Source: Trichinella spiralis
Taxonomy: Eukaryota; Nematoda; Enoplea; Trichinellida; Trichinellidae
Direction of reading: 5' to 3'
DNA: 64,000 bases
NCBI GenBank assembly: GCA_000181795.3
Contig: CM012953.1
Location: forward strand, 15,262,664 to 15,326,663
Of this stretch, positions 32,702-45,245 are shown in pieces. Each line of letters starts with the position of its first letter. Within the stretch, counting starts at the first letter, position 1. Below the pieces are notes generated by a model. The model saw only the letters and a list, made by a program, of their open reading frames with translations, was not told where the DNA came from and did not search any database. The position numbers and the translations under genes were made by a program.

Positions 32702-35190
32702 ATGATGCACGTCACGGTGGTCGTGCAGCTGCCCGGCAAACAGGTCGCCGAAGTACCGCTGCTGCCGGACAGCACAGCCGCGGACGTGATTCGTCAGCTC
32801 AAGCTCAACGCCAACCTGTCCGACGACTACTTCCTCACTGCAGATTTCGACGGATACGGTAAGCGATCACGATGACATTATTTTTTTGGTTTTTTCTTTG
32901 TCTTCCCCCTAAATATCCAAAAAAAAGTGGAAATCAAAATTTTTAACACAAAATATTACATAATTTATTTTTAATAAATGATCAACAATTTATTTTTTAC
33001 TATTCTTTTATTCATCGGTGATAAATTGATCATCAACTGTATACAAAAACAATTTCTTCCAGGTTACTGTAGCCTGTTTTGTTTTTACTTTTCTATTCAT
33101 CTCTGTTTCTCATTTGTTCAAGCTGACGATTTTTTTTCAATTTACCCTTGACTCTTGATCATCATTTCAATTGGTTTTTTTTAAATTCACTTGATTTAAA
33201 TTGGGAAAATTCACCTCAACTGAAAAAGAAGCATCCTAGCATTGAAATTTGACGGGAAAACCTTGATTTGTTTATTCGTTATTCAGAAATTTTTATTCAT
33301 AAAAAACAGTTGAATTGGATTTCTATTTTTATTGTAATAAAACAACAACAACAACAACAACTGTACAGTTAGTTGTTCATAGAATTGTTGGATTTGGTCT
33401 ATTATTTTGTATTGTCAGTTATTCAACAAAAAATTTTTTTTTTCAATCTCTCATCATTTTAGTCAAATGTTAAAGAAAATTACAACTGAACCAGAATTGT
33501 CAATTCGTGTGAAACAACTTCTTCTTTTTGTTCAAGTGAATAAGTTTGATGATGCAATTGAAGTGCTCAAATTTATTATAATTTTTATAAGACGCTGTTG
33601 TTGTGCTTTATGATGAATTCAAATAGCATCTGCACTCATGTCACAATTGAACCAGTTCTTCATTGCAATGTTTATAAATCATTGCGAGATACTAGTGTGA
33701 AAATTTTTCATTATTGGTGTCAAGATGAATTTTTCATCCTCATCATAATATGAATAAATGATACACATGTACACGCAACAACTAATAAATCATTTTGATT
33801 GTTTTTTTTGAAATAGCTAGTTTCTTAGTTTTTGCATATTTTAAATTATTTGAATTGTTCATAAAAATTCCATCTGAAATATTCAACAAACTTTGCTTGC
33901 AGTGCTTTTGAGCGAATATTATTTTTTGCAGCACATCGTAATATTTCATTTTTGCATGCTTTTCCCATTGTTAAACTAATGCATTCAAGTGAAAAAAATC
34001 TGAATTATTTTTAAATGTGCCTGCTTGATTTATTTTTTGATGATTTTTACTGATTTATTTTTGAACATGGAGCATTTGAAGTATTTTTTTTCTTTTTCTT
34101 TTGCTTGTTCAATGAATAAATTAAACGGATAATTTTCATTTTTCAAAAATTAATAATTCTCTTTGAAATATGATGAAGAGAGAATATCAAATGGAATAAA
34201 TATTTGAATAAAAATTAACTTTTTTGAACTTTATAAATTTTTAAAAGATCATGTTCTGTTCTTTTAAAAAATTTTGCATTTTTTGACAATTTCCTTATGT
34301 TCTGTAGCAAATGCGTCGCTTTCAGTGTATCACCATTTCTATAAATGTCATTAATTTGACGTTTGGCAAGGTCATTATGACGATATTGATGATCTGCTGC
34401 AAATTATGGAATTTTCTGCTAGAATATATTTAATGGAGCACTTGAAAAGATGTCGTCTGTAACCAACGTCAACTTAATAGTTGTGCAAATATATGTATGT
34501 ATTTCAAAGTAGCGGAAAATTAAATACATTTTGAAACTGAGAATATGAAGAGTTCTAGTTAATGAATTCCAGCTTTGAAACATCACAATTACAATTATTT
34601 ATTTGATGCATATATTGTTTTGTACGAATAAATTCATTTAATTTAGACAAGTTATTTGATGCTGAAGAACGTCTATATCAGCTTGTAAAAAAGCACATTC
34701 TTGGTGGTGGTCGGAAAAACGACGTACAATTTTATCTCAGGAAGAAAAAAACAATTAGTAAGAATTGTTTAATTTTAATATTTTATTTTTAGCATGTTCA
34801 TTTAAAAGTAGAATATTACTTTTTTCTTTTTCAATTCGATTAGGTCAACTGAAAGTGTTAATTTAATTCAAAGAAATTAATAAAATAAAAATTCAGTTTT
34901 GTTCAATTAATATATATAATTCTTTTTTATATTTATGTACAGTTGAAAAAGTTATTTAATTGTGTTTATGCGTAATTTCTTCTTCGATACTTGTGCACAA
35001 TATTAATCCATTAATATTTTTCTCAGCATCTGGATTAAATACACCCGCATCTAGCTCACAATCTGACGGAAAAAATGAGGTACGTATACTTTATATTTTT
35101 TTTTACTGAGCTGTGAAAAATTAAAATATGAAGCTGAACGTGTATTTCAGTTGGTAGAATTACGAATAGTAATAATGGTGAACTTAATCT

Positions 35191-35222
<32 letters not shown>

Positions 35223-38200
35223 TTATTGATTTACTGAGACATTATTTTACTTATTAATTGGATGGAAATTAAATTAACAGGTTTCTCTGATCGCATGCTT
35301 ATTCAAATTAAACAATAATATATTTTAAAAAGTTGATATATTTTGTAATGAATGAAAAAGATTTTTATTTTTATTTTTTGAACATGCCAAATTGAAGTTG
35401 ATACGGTTATTATTTATTTTCAATTTGAAATGGTACTTTTTGTATTTTCATACTGTAGTCAATCTAGCTTTACTTTAATCTGTCACGGTTGATTGGTAGA
35501 GGCTGTTGTACGTTACGGTTGCGGTGATCAGGCTTGTGGAATTGGTGTTGTTTTGTAGGCTTTGCCGGAAATGTACAAAGCAAATCCCGACTTTGGTGAT
35601 TTATTCAAAATGCCAGTATCGCAGTTGCGTCGAATTGCTCTGCACCGACGCGCTTTGATCGATCAAAACTGCAATACAATTAACGAGAAAAACCGGAAAT
35701 TAAATTCATTCCTCACCAGTTCAGGTTTGTATTCATGTTCATCTTTTTTGCTTTTTGATTTACGCTTTCGCTCGATTGTAATTGCAGTTTATTCTCATTT
35801 ATATTGTACAATGAACTCTTCGAACGGGTAGAGTAATTTTTTCTTTTTTTGGAAATTCTACTCTATCAAACTTGGGTGCAGTTTCTAAATATACCAAGCT
35901 TTATTTTTTATTCGTATTTTTTTGTTGACGATAATTCCACTCGTATGACAACAACAAGTTCACATTATTATCTCACATCTTGTCGGCATTTGTGATTCAG
36001 AGTTCATGTAGATGATGGACTTTTTGGCAATTGATGATCAACTGTGTAAGGCAACATCTTTTGTTTTTTTTTTATTTCTTGTCACATTTGATAAATTGAA
36101 TTAGTTTTTTTTTTGTATTTTTATTTTTGAAGTTTCATTTTGTTCTGGTGATTTGTTGTTGTTCAATTCAAATGCGCATCTCACATTCTTGACAAATGGA
36201 AAACTGTTGCAATTTGTGAGTTGCAATTGTCAATATTTGTTCAGTTATCGGCGTGCTGCTTTGTTTTCGCTTAAAACTGTGCAGCGGGTGTGGCGTCCGT
36301 TTGCCGTCAGGCTCTTCATGCTTTGCAGAGTAAATAGCGCATTTTATCTTTTCTCTTTTCTTTCAATTCTCAACAGGCCACTAATCGCCGATTACATGTG
36401 CTTTTAATAATGTGAAAGTGATTTCAATTTTAACAACTTTTTTCTTTCTTTTCGTTCATCTAATCGTTTTCATCTCTACTGCAAATGACTTGAACGTATA
36501 AACAGAAATCAATCAAATTGGAAAATTGACGCAATAATTTTTCAAACTTGTCAATGTTTGAACGCGTTCAGCGTTAATGGAAGCATTAAAAAGGTGATTG
36601 AGGTGAACTGGCTGCACTTGAGTTTCTGTTTGAAAGTTATTTGACAAATGTGAAAATCTGGTGCCAAGGAAATTCAAATATTCACCATTTCAAATATTTT
36701 CAATTATTTATTCCTTGGGTATATACTTTAATAATTACTTATTTTGTATTCATTAAAAAAATATGTAAATGGACGAAAGGAAAATTGTTAAATATAGATT
36801 ATATGAGCTTAATGCAGCATTAATCTTGTTTCATTTATTGAAATATTCTCCTTCAAGTTGCAAAGTTTACTTCAATAAATAGCGCGTGGCGATGTGGCAT
36901 TTTTTTTCAAAATAGTTAATTTCATTCAGCTTATTCGAGTTTGCATGATTGACGTGTATGTTGGTTGAGAATTTTACGAATGGAAGAGAATGAACTTTTT
37001 GATTTGCTTTGTTTCATTAACATTTTACAAACTTTACATCTTGTTTGCTTTATTATAGAATTATGTAAGAAAAAAAGTTTTTTCCATTATTCGCATAGTT
37101 GACTGAAATGTCGCTCGGTGAATGCACGGTATTTTGTGATTTTCAAGTTCAATTTTTATCGAGACTTGTGAAATCTGTGTAAATATTTTCACCTGTGAAT
37201 GATTGGATCGAACTGCTAGTTGTTTAATTTTCTTTTATATAATTATATTTCGGTTGCCATGATTGACATGATTTTTCTTCCATATTGAATGGAAATGTTT
37301 TCTATGCGATAAAAGAAATTTCTCGAACATGTTGGCAGGTATTTGTTTGGTTTCATTGCTGTTTGATAATTGATATTGTCGAATCGTTAAAAATGTTCAC
37401 TTGCTAGTACTTGTTAATCCGTTTATTTCGTTTGGTTTTTATTACAAGTTATTCATAAAAAACATTGAATGATTGAAAATCTTGTTTTCAATTTCGTGTT
37501 TCTTAATGCTTGAAAATACTTGTGTCCGTTATTGTTTACTTCGGGAAATGAATTTGCTTGAATTTTTACAAGCAACTTTGGGCAGTGTTTCTGCGTGCGT
37601 GCACAGTGGACCACAAGGGATTTTTTGTTTGAAAGCTTTTCAAGTATGTTGAATAAGATTTTTTAAAAAGAGCATTGAAAAAAAATATACACATTGATGA
37701 TGAATAAACCACCGTAGCCGACTGGTTAGTAAACGACCGGTGATTGATTGAATGGATGAATGATTCATTCATCTGTATTACAAGGAAATATTTATCTAGC
37801 GGTGCATGTGAGTCATTAATTGAGCATTTTTCAAAGAATAAATTGTCAAGTATATATTGTTTTTTATGTGATTTGTTTTTCAGGGAGAATATTGTAGAAA
37901 TGATAAAATTTAAATAAAATTATAGTTTGATGTTGTTGTTCAGGTGTGGATTTACGATTGCAGCAAAAGTTGCGCCAGTTGGAAGACCGTTTGGCGTTGG
38001 AAGAGGCGCGTTTCAAAAAGTTGACCAGATTGAAGGAAGAATTGAACAATTATTCGTTGTGCTACAAGTCGCTGGTGCAGCAGTTGGATTTGTTGAAAAT
38101 GAAAATGCGAAACAAGAAAACCGAAGTCGAGCTGGCCGACCAGAAAGTCGAAGAACTGAGCCGTCTGCTGGCCAAGTTGAAGTTGCAGAGGATATTGTTG

Positions 38201-41200
38201 GCCAAACGTGCCGAGATAAGTTTGTACGACAGCGAAATTGGCGATCTCAGTTGTGCGTTGTCATTGCCGACCACCGGGTCGGGGTCGGGCGCCGATCCGG
38301 GTCCAAGTCCAGGTCCAGGTTCAGGTCCCGATGGACAGTCGAGCAGCAAGCTTTCGGTCGGCTCGGAGTGTAGCAGAGTGCAAGGGTCGAGGCCGAAGGC
38401 GGCGGTGGAGCCGTTCAAAATCGACACGCCCGACCAGGACGTCGAGTGTTGTTCGACCGAAGAGGCGGCGGCCGAAAGCGGGTCGAAGTTGGACCAGTAC
38501 GTGCGGTCGAAAGGGTTCCGGACCGCGTTCTTCGCCATGCAGCGGGCGTTGGTCGAAGACGCCGCCGGCGACGGGCGATCCGTGGAATTGCCGTCGGATT
38601 CCGACGACCACGACGTTGTTGTGGTCGACGGCGGTCAGCCACCGCCCTCCGCTGGTCCAACCGAGCCGTTGGTGAAATTTCTCCACGGCAACGGCAACGC
38701 CAGTAGACGGTCGAACGTGCGGTCCGAATTGGCCGATTCCAGCCAATCGCCGCCGCCCGACCTGATCCCCGCCAGCGAGAAGAGCAAATTTTTGGGCCAG
38801 GGGGCGCTGGCGTCGGCATCGGATGCGGCACTGGGCGATATTGTCAAAGCCGAAACCGACAAGATCCATCTGCGCAGCGATACGCTCAGGGCGGCAAAAC
38901 GGCGCTCCTGGGCCGAACACCACGCCAATTTGGCCACGAGTGACGAAACCGAGCACATTCGGCTTCTTCTGTGCCGTGAATTGAAAAAAGGCAAAACGTC
39001 CGTCAATTTGTCTTGGATATTGGACCAGCTGGATTCGGTGGGTGCTGCGACGACTTCGACTTCGACTTCCACAACCAATGCGGTACCATTTGTAGCAGCA
39101 TTGATTAGAATTTAAATTTAAGAATATAATTTGAACAATTTTTTTTTGTTTTCCAGTTGTTGTCGGAACCGATGCGGTCGTCGTTGTCACCATCCGATGA
39201 GCATCTGAACTATTGCCGGGCCAAAGTGACGTCGTCGACTACCAACAATGACGATGATACTAAGCTGACGTTGGATTCGTTGACAGCAGTGTGTTGTCCG
39301 CAAATTTCGGACAAATTGTTGTGTGATTTGGTGGAGATTGAAAAAAATGGAAAAGACGACAAAGTGGAAGTGAAAGAACAACTGCTTGAACAACAACCAC
39401 AAGAAAATGATGATGATGACGATGGTGGTAAAGAAGAAGAACATGAACGCGAAGAAATTACAATAGTAGTAGTGGACGAAGAAGGGCCAGAAGTTGAACG
39501 ACGACAACGCAGTGGAAGTGGAACGACGTCGACTAACAGGAGAGAAGCGGAACCGAAACCCAGGAGAGGCATTCTGCAGGGTACGTCTGCACGTTGTGGC
39601 GACGGCCCTGTCCGACCCAGGGGTGTCCACTTCGATCCGTTGGCTTTGCTGTTGGACGCGGCATTGGAAGGCGAACTGGACCTGGTCAAACGTTGTTCCA
39701 AACAACTGCCCAACGTCAGCGTCTGCTACGAAGAAGGGATCACGGCGTTGCACAACGCCATTTGCGCCGGTCACTACGACATTGTGCGATTTTTGGTGGA
39801 AGCCGGTGCCGACGTGAATGCCCAAGATTCGGACGGATGGTATGTGGGGGAAAAGTGGTTTGGTGTGATTTTCAATTAATAAATAATAATAATATGTGAT
39901 CTTTTTTTTCTTAGGACCCCGCTGCATTGTGCCGCTTCGTGCAACAATTTGCCCATTGTGAAATTTTTGGTCGAAAACGGCGCCTGCATATTCGCGTCGA
40001 CTCTGAGCGACGAAGAAACGCCGGCGGCGAAATGCGAAGAAAACGAAGAAGGTTTTGTCGGATGTTCGCAATTTTTGCTCGGCTTACAACAGCGCATGGG
40101 AACGATGAACGGCGGCATTGTATACGCCGCTTACTCGTACGATCCCGAACGGGACGACGAGCTCGGCTTTGAAAAAGACGATCAACTTCGAGTGTTGGCC
40201 AAAGATTTGGACGGTTTTGGTGGCTGGTGGCGAGCTTTCGATCCCAAATCCGGGCGTGAAGGTTACGTGCCGAGAAATTATTTATCCGTAAGTTTTTTTT
40301 TTTTTCAAAAGTTGAAAAAAAAAAGTTCAAAAAGAGATAAATCACTGATGAAATTGCATGCAAACTTGTTGAAGAAGAAGTACTTGTTCTTCTTTTTTTG
40401 TCTGCTTTTCGATATTACAAACAAGCCAGTTCTGATGTAAGCAGCAGTGCTCTTTTTGGCAATTGTGTCTGTCTGTTTGTCCAATGAACAACGTTAAATA
40501 GAATACATTTTTGTATGGTTATGTTTTTTTTGCCCCTTCTTTCTCGCAGTGCAGCTTTTGTTTGTTCCCTTTTGTGCTTCCACATCTCTATTGTGTTGTT
40601 CACATTTTGTGAATATATCAGAGACGAATTAATTCTTCTTTATATGTATATATGTATAATTTTCCTCCTTCTACTATAGAACAGAGAGATTATTCGACTA
40701 GATAGATGAAACGAGTTTCGTTTCGTTTCAATTTGTGAAAAGCAATTTTTCACATAAATTAACTATAATTTAAACTTTATTTTTTTTGTTTTGCTACAGT
40801 TTTTCAGAAAATTGTATTACTGCTAGGGTTTTATATATGATATGCATCATCGGGTGGATTGTGATCGAATGGTGGGGTTGGAGAGTTTTAAGTATTAAAT
40901 CTTGCGTGCATGTGTGCAAAAATACTGCCAGTTGGTAGGATTGCTGCTGGTGGTAATGATGATGATTATTTTATTATTAACGCGCACATGTGTTGCTTTT
41001 GCTGTCGGGCAGGCAGGATTTTGATTGCTTTTTAGCATGACGAAAAAGCAACAACCACAACTGTTCCTTCGGATTTTAGTGCTTCTTTAATTTTATTTTT
41101 TTCTCCATGAAGCTAACGTCACATGGAATCTTTTTCTAGTTGACTACCTGAATCCGAATCTGAGTCTGAAATTGAAAAGTGTCAGTTGTTTCAATATATT

Positions 41201-41440
41201 TTATTTTTCTCCTGACAATTTGGATTTTTATTCTTCTTCTTCGGTTCTAATCTTTTATTATTGGAAAAGAAAAGCCATTAAAAATTTGAATCGTCTAATA
41301 TAATATAATTTTATTGTTTTTTTTTGTTTTTATTATTACTTATATTTCAGCTTTACCCACGACCTTCGCAGTTGCGTTTTGCCACCCGAGGCGGAAAAAA
41401 TGACCAACAAGAAGAATCTCGTGCAACAGCCGCACAATGA
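32702..41440 (+). CDS. PPP1R13: ASPP-family protein (PPP1R13/APE-1), ~908 aa
   Basis: ASPP proteins bind p53-family factors, PP1 and Ras, and act in apoptosis and epithelial polarity. Eight exons: 32702-32858, 34647-34757, 35027-35079, 35559-35724, 37944-39037 (or 39082), 39157-39839, 39915-40287, 41351-41440. N-terminal ubiquitin-like/RA domain: MMHVTVVVQLPGKQ to VQFYLRKK. Exons 4-5 encode a coiled coil (RLALEEARFKKLTRLKEEL), then a long disordered Gly/Pro/Ser and Asp/Glu region. The C-terminal half is the strongest match: GVHFDPLALLLDAALEGELD, ankyrin repeats with EGITALHNAICAGHYDIV and SDGWTPLHCAASCNN, then an SH3 domain (YSYDPERDDELGFEKDD, WWRAFD, GYVPRNYLSLYPRP). Arg-Gly-Val-His-Phe keeps the PP1-docking RVxF pattern. 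The exon 5 donor is ambiguous: GTGGGT at 39038 fits consensus better than GTACCA at 39083; both keep phase. The family is certain. Confidence 0.95.
35192..35222. repeat. (AAT)n microsatellite in ASPP intron 3
   Basis: Nine to ten AAT units. Confidence 0.95.
35725..37943 (+). other. 2.2 kb ASPP intron 4
   Basis: Apparently non-coding. It holds a GC-richer patch near 36240-36400 and a tRNA-like fragment at 37709-37757; otherwise T-rich. Confidence 0.6.
37709..37757 (+). mobile_element. tRNA-like (SINE head) fragment
   Basis: TAGCCGACTGG at 37715-37725 fits the polymerase III A box TRGYNNANNGG exactly. The following GGTTAG...CGACCGGTGAT continues in the layout of a Leu/Ser-type tRNA-derived SINE head. 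No intact B box follows, and a tRNA cloverleaf does not close, so it is a decayed fragment if it is one at all. Confidence 0.35.
38270..38335 (+). repeat. imperfect GGTCCA/GGGTCG hexamer array in ASPP exon 5
   Basis: Tandem six-base units encode alternating Gly-Ser, Pro-Gly and Pro-Ser pairs (TGSGSGADPGPSPGPGSG), a disordered linker. A shorter (TTCGAC)n array at about 39053-39070 lies between the two candidate exon 5 donors. Confidence 0.75.
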
Positions 41441-41654
41441 TATTTATTATTAATTAGTATTACATTCGTTTGACGTTTTTATTTTTATTTTTTTCTTATT
41501 TTTCATCTTTTCCTTTTTCTTCTCTTTCTACACACAACAATTTGATGTAAAAGAAAACTGCCCATTTTGTGTACACATGCGGTTTTTCTTCATTTGCTCA
41601 CAAACCTGGGGTGATTTTACATTTTAATATTCATTTACGCTGTTATTCTTCTGT

Positions 41655-41656
<2 letters not shown>

Positions 41657-41687
<31 letters not shown>

Positions 41688-41700
41688 TTGTGTGTGTTTG
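41657..41700. repeat. (CT)n microsatellite
   Basis: A pyrimidine run of CT units followed by a short GT run, 220 bases past the ASPP stop and so probably within its 3' UTR. Confidence 0.95.
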
Positions 41701-44590
41701 TGTTTCTCTCTTTCTTATTCTTTAAACGTTATGATAAACGGGAAATTTTGTTGCATTTATCTTCATCCTTTTCTTATTTTTATTTTGTTTGTTTGTTTGT
41801 TTATTTGTTTGTTTATTTCTTAATGCATAGAGTCTTAATGCCAGCAACTTCAGTGAATCCGTGTGTCTGTGTGTTGTTCATTTACCATCTGCAAAATTTT
41901 GTGAAAATATACCGGCCGTGTGGAAGACGTGGTTTCCTTCCTTCTCTATGCAAATTCTCTGTGTTCCTCTATTTCGGTTCCTCTCGAGGAGACGATCTCT
42001 TGTTGTCCTCAGTGGCAGCAACAAAATTTCAGCACTTTCACATCATAATATTATTATTTTTATTATTATTATTGTTTACATTTTTTTTCTGTTAATAATA
42101 AAAACTTTTTTACCATTTTGTTTTGAACTTTGTTTTTAAACAATTTTATTTTCTTTTAAACTGAAAACAGAAATGTAATCTATTAAATAAAAATTGTTGG
42201 TTTTAGTAGTTGGATTTTCAATAAACAAGCGCGGATGATAATTTTGTTGCAATTCATGTGTGTAACAAAACAATTTCTGTATTTCACTTTATTCCACATT
42301 TATTTGCGTATTTATAATCGAATATGCGACTTTTTTTGGAAAACATCAAAGAACTTGGTTTTGCAAATTGTGTATATTTATTGTTTTCAATTTTTTCAAT
42401 CTTTTTCTGGAAAAGCAATTTTGAATCAACAAACGATTAATAATATCTTGTTCAACAAAAGAAACAGCTAAACTGATTGATTGCTTTCCAATTAATTATA
42501 AAATAACCACTCTGTGTACCGATGTGAATGAAAATTTCAATTTTCAACAATCACCTTTTCGAAGCAGTGATTTTTCAAATTGTAAAAACGTGTAAAAACG
42601 TTTTTAAACTGAAATTTTATGATAAACATTCTGCTTATCAAATTGAGTAATAAAAAACAAACGATACCTTTTCATTGCAGTGGTTTTATTGGATGACGCT
42701 ACTATTTTACACGTACGTACGTCATAGAATATTTAAATTCATCCACTTGCGTAGAATACCTACTTTTCTAAATGCATTCATTCAACTGATAAAGTAAAAA
42801 ACTAAAAAAAGACTGTCGAATTTTTTCTTTTACTGTAAGTACAATAATTTCCAGTCTAACTTTTACAGTATATTTCCTTTTCTTATTTATGAAACAAAAA
42901 TTTTGCGAAATTATTCAAAATAGTAATTTTACGCTTATTTGTTAATAAAGATTAATTTTAAAACTTAAATGTCAGAATCACTTTTTTGTAGCGTGCTTAT
43001 TTTCTAGATTTTATTACATTAATTTGTTAATTTTTTTACTTACACAATACTAGCGCTTCATTAATTAGTGAATAATACATTCAGTGTTTTTCACGTTTTT
43101 TTTATTTATAAAAACAAATGGTCAGTTAATTTACGTTTTTTTGCATTTTTCAACAGTATATTTTGATGTTCAAGCTAATTAAATTACTGTATGAAGTACA
43201 AAAATACCAAAAAATTAATTTTCAGTATTACATTAAAAAATCTATTCTATATTTTTTTATGAGTGAACAGAGTTTTGGAAAAGAAAAATAAAGAGCTCCC
43301 TTTTGGCTGCTCATATTCATTTATTATTAATTTTCAAATGTAATCTCATTTATGTTAAATGTTCTTTTGCCTATGTGATAAGAAATAATAATAATGATAA
43401 TAATAATTATTATTATTATGGCAAAACTACTAATCTTTCTTTGTAGTTTAATTCGTGCATTTAATAATTTATATATTTCTAAATAAATTTTAAACTAGCC
43501 TTGTATCTTCATTGGAAAATTGTGAAAAGTAGGTTTTGTATATACAGTTTCTGAATATGGAATTTATTCTTTAAAAAAATAAAAATGCAATTTCATATAA
43601 AAAACAGTTTCACCTGCATAACATATAGCATAGTTTGCATGAAACTTTATTATTCATGAATGTATAAATGGAAATTTTACTGAAAACCAATAACACAGCT
43701 GGTTTTAGCTAAATATTTGCATATTAACTATATTACATAGTTTAAATATGCCATTTTTGTATTTTAAATAATATGAACTTCTCGCCTATTTTACTTTACC
43801 TTTTCTGCTGTTTTCTGTAATAATATTCCTGTGAAGCAGTAATACTGGCATTTTAAAAATATTCTCCCTTTGAAATGCATTTTCAGCAATAAATAACATT
43901 GCTTTTAGTATTTCCATTTTCAACGTGCCATCATCATATATAGTGTGAAAATTGATTGCAATTCGTTTGTAATGGAAAAACAAAATATAGCACTTACTCA
44001 CAAGTTGTTAAAAGCGGCACATAATCAAAAAATCAATTTTATTTCAACCAAAAATCAAATAATATAAAAGAAGTTTATCCTTCATCTACTATCGAAAATG
44101 TTTTTTAATAATGGATAATTATTTTTTTAACTTTTCACGAGCAGTATAATTTACAGTTTTATCTTATATATATAATGTGGCATGATGAAAAAAGGACATT
44201 AGAATTGTACCAGTGTACTTTTAAATTGCATTAACAGTTTTGCAGTGTTTTCAAATTAAAAAATCTTCTCCAACAACGCAATTAAGATATTGAAGTTATT
44301 AAAGTTGATGAAGTCTTTTGCTATTTAAGAAATTTAAAATAACCTGATCATTAAATACATAATTTGTATCAACTAAAAATTTACATTCCCTTTTATATAA
44401 TAAGTAAAACATCCAATGAATGTAATTGAACTACTAAAAAAACTGTTGCTTCGTGCATTTGCTCATCGCCACATCAAGAAAAACAATTAATAAATTAAAT
44501 TCATTTTCTTTGGGTAAAGCCAACAAACAAACACTTCATGAAAATAGGCGAGAAAGAAAAGAAAAGCACGTCATATATAAATAGGAAAAA

Positions 44591-44613
44591 AATACAATAC
44601 AATACAATACAAA
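44591..44613. repeat. (AATAC)n repeat
   Basis: Four tandem AATAC units. Confidence 0.85.
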
Positions 44614-44698
44614 TTAATGCATAGATAAAGCTAAAAGTTGAGAGAAAACAAATATACAGATATATGGTAATTTGATTTACAGAGAAAATTAAGTACGT

Positions 44699-44745
44699 AT
44701 AATATAATATAATATAATATAATGTAATATAATATAATATAATAA
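44699..44745. repeat. (AATAT)n repeat
   Basis: About nine tandem AATAT units with one G substitution near the middle. Confidence 0.92.
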
Positions 44746-45176
44746 ATAAGCTAGCCAGCAGTTTAGTTGTTGCTTCTAGTCAATTTCTACAAAGACAAAT
44801 TTTAAAAGCTTATTATAGCATTTTTCATGAACGCTACTTTTAGTCAGAAGCCAAAATCAACATCAAAACGCATGTTGCAAAATATGGCCTGAGAACTAAA
44901 AGCAAACTTTAGATTAAATTTCGAGGTATCCCATCATCAACTCGCTCAACAAATTTCAGTTCACACAGGGGTCGACATAAGTGAATCAGGCGCAAAATGG
45001 ATTCAAGAAATCTGCATTCTACAAAAGAAACCATACAAATAATGTACATATATACATATATATAGTTGATAAATTGAATGAAAAATAACAATTATATTTA
45101 CATTTTTAATGTAAAATAAAGGGAAATCCGTTTTAATGAAATGTACAAATTTGTTCAACTTTGACAGTCAAGGATT

Positions 45177-45200
45177 GTATTATTATTATTATTATTATTA
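45177..45200. repeat. (ATT)n microsatellite
   Basis: About eight ATT units immediately past the mab-5-like stop in gene orientation, likely in its 3' UTR. Confidence 0.9.
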
Positions 45201-45245
45201 AAAGATAGAATCAAATTGTACTTGAAAATTTTTAATAACAACTGT

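Larger units (their letters stand above)
41441..45245. other. intergenic gap between ASPP and the mab-5-like gene
   Basis: 3' flanks of two convergent genes. It contains a (CT)n run, pentamer repeats and AT-rich DNA. Frames of 70-135 codons at 41569-42139 are made of repeat and T-rich codons (Phe/Leu/Ser) and look incidental. Confidence 0.65.

Noticed and set aside
38321-39193. 290-codon minus-strand open frame (with further antisense frames at 38062-39078)
   Set aside because: It lies opposite ASPP exon 5, whose GC-rich codons suppress stops on the other strand. It shows Arg/Gly-rich content, no domain and no splice context.
39187-40071. 294-codon minus-strand open frame
   Set aside because: Antisense to ASPP exons 6-7. 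It runs through an ASPP intron and gives low-complexity Phe/Arg sequence, while the sense strand encodes conserved ankyrin and SH3 domains.
41569-42139. Overlapping 84-135 codon frames past ASPP
   Set aside because: They are built from CT, GT and T-rich repeats giving Ser/Leu/Phe strings; most likely 3' UTR.
25006-45245. mir-10, let-7 or similar Hox-linked microRNA between the Hox genes
   Set aside because: I looked for the mir-10 core (ACCCTGTAGA) and let-7 core on both strands and did not see them; reading by eye cannot exclude a diverged copy.
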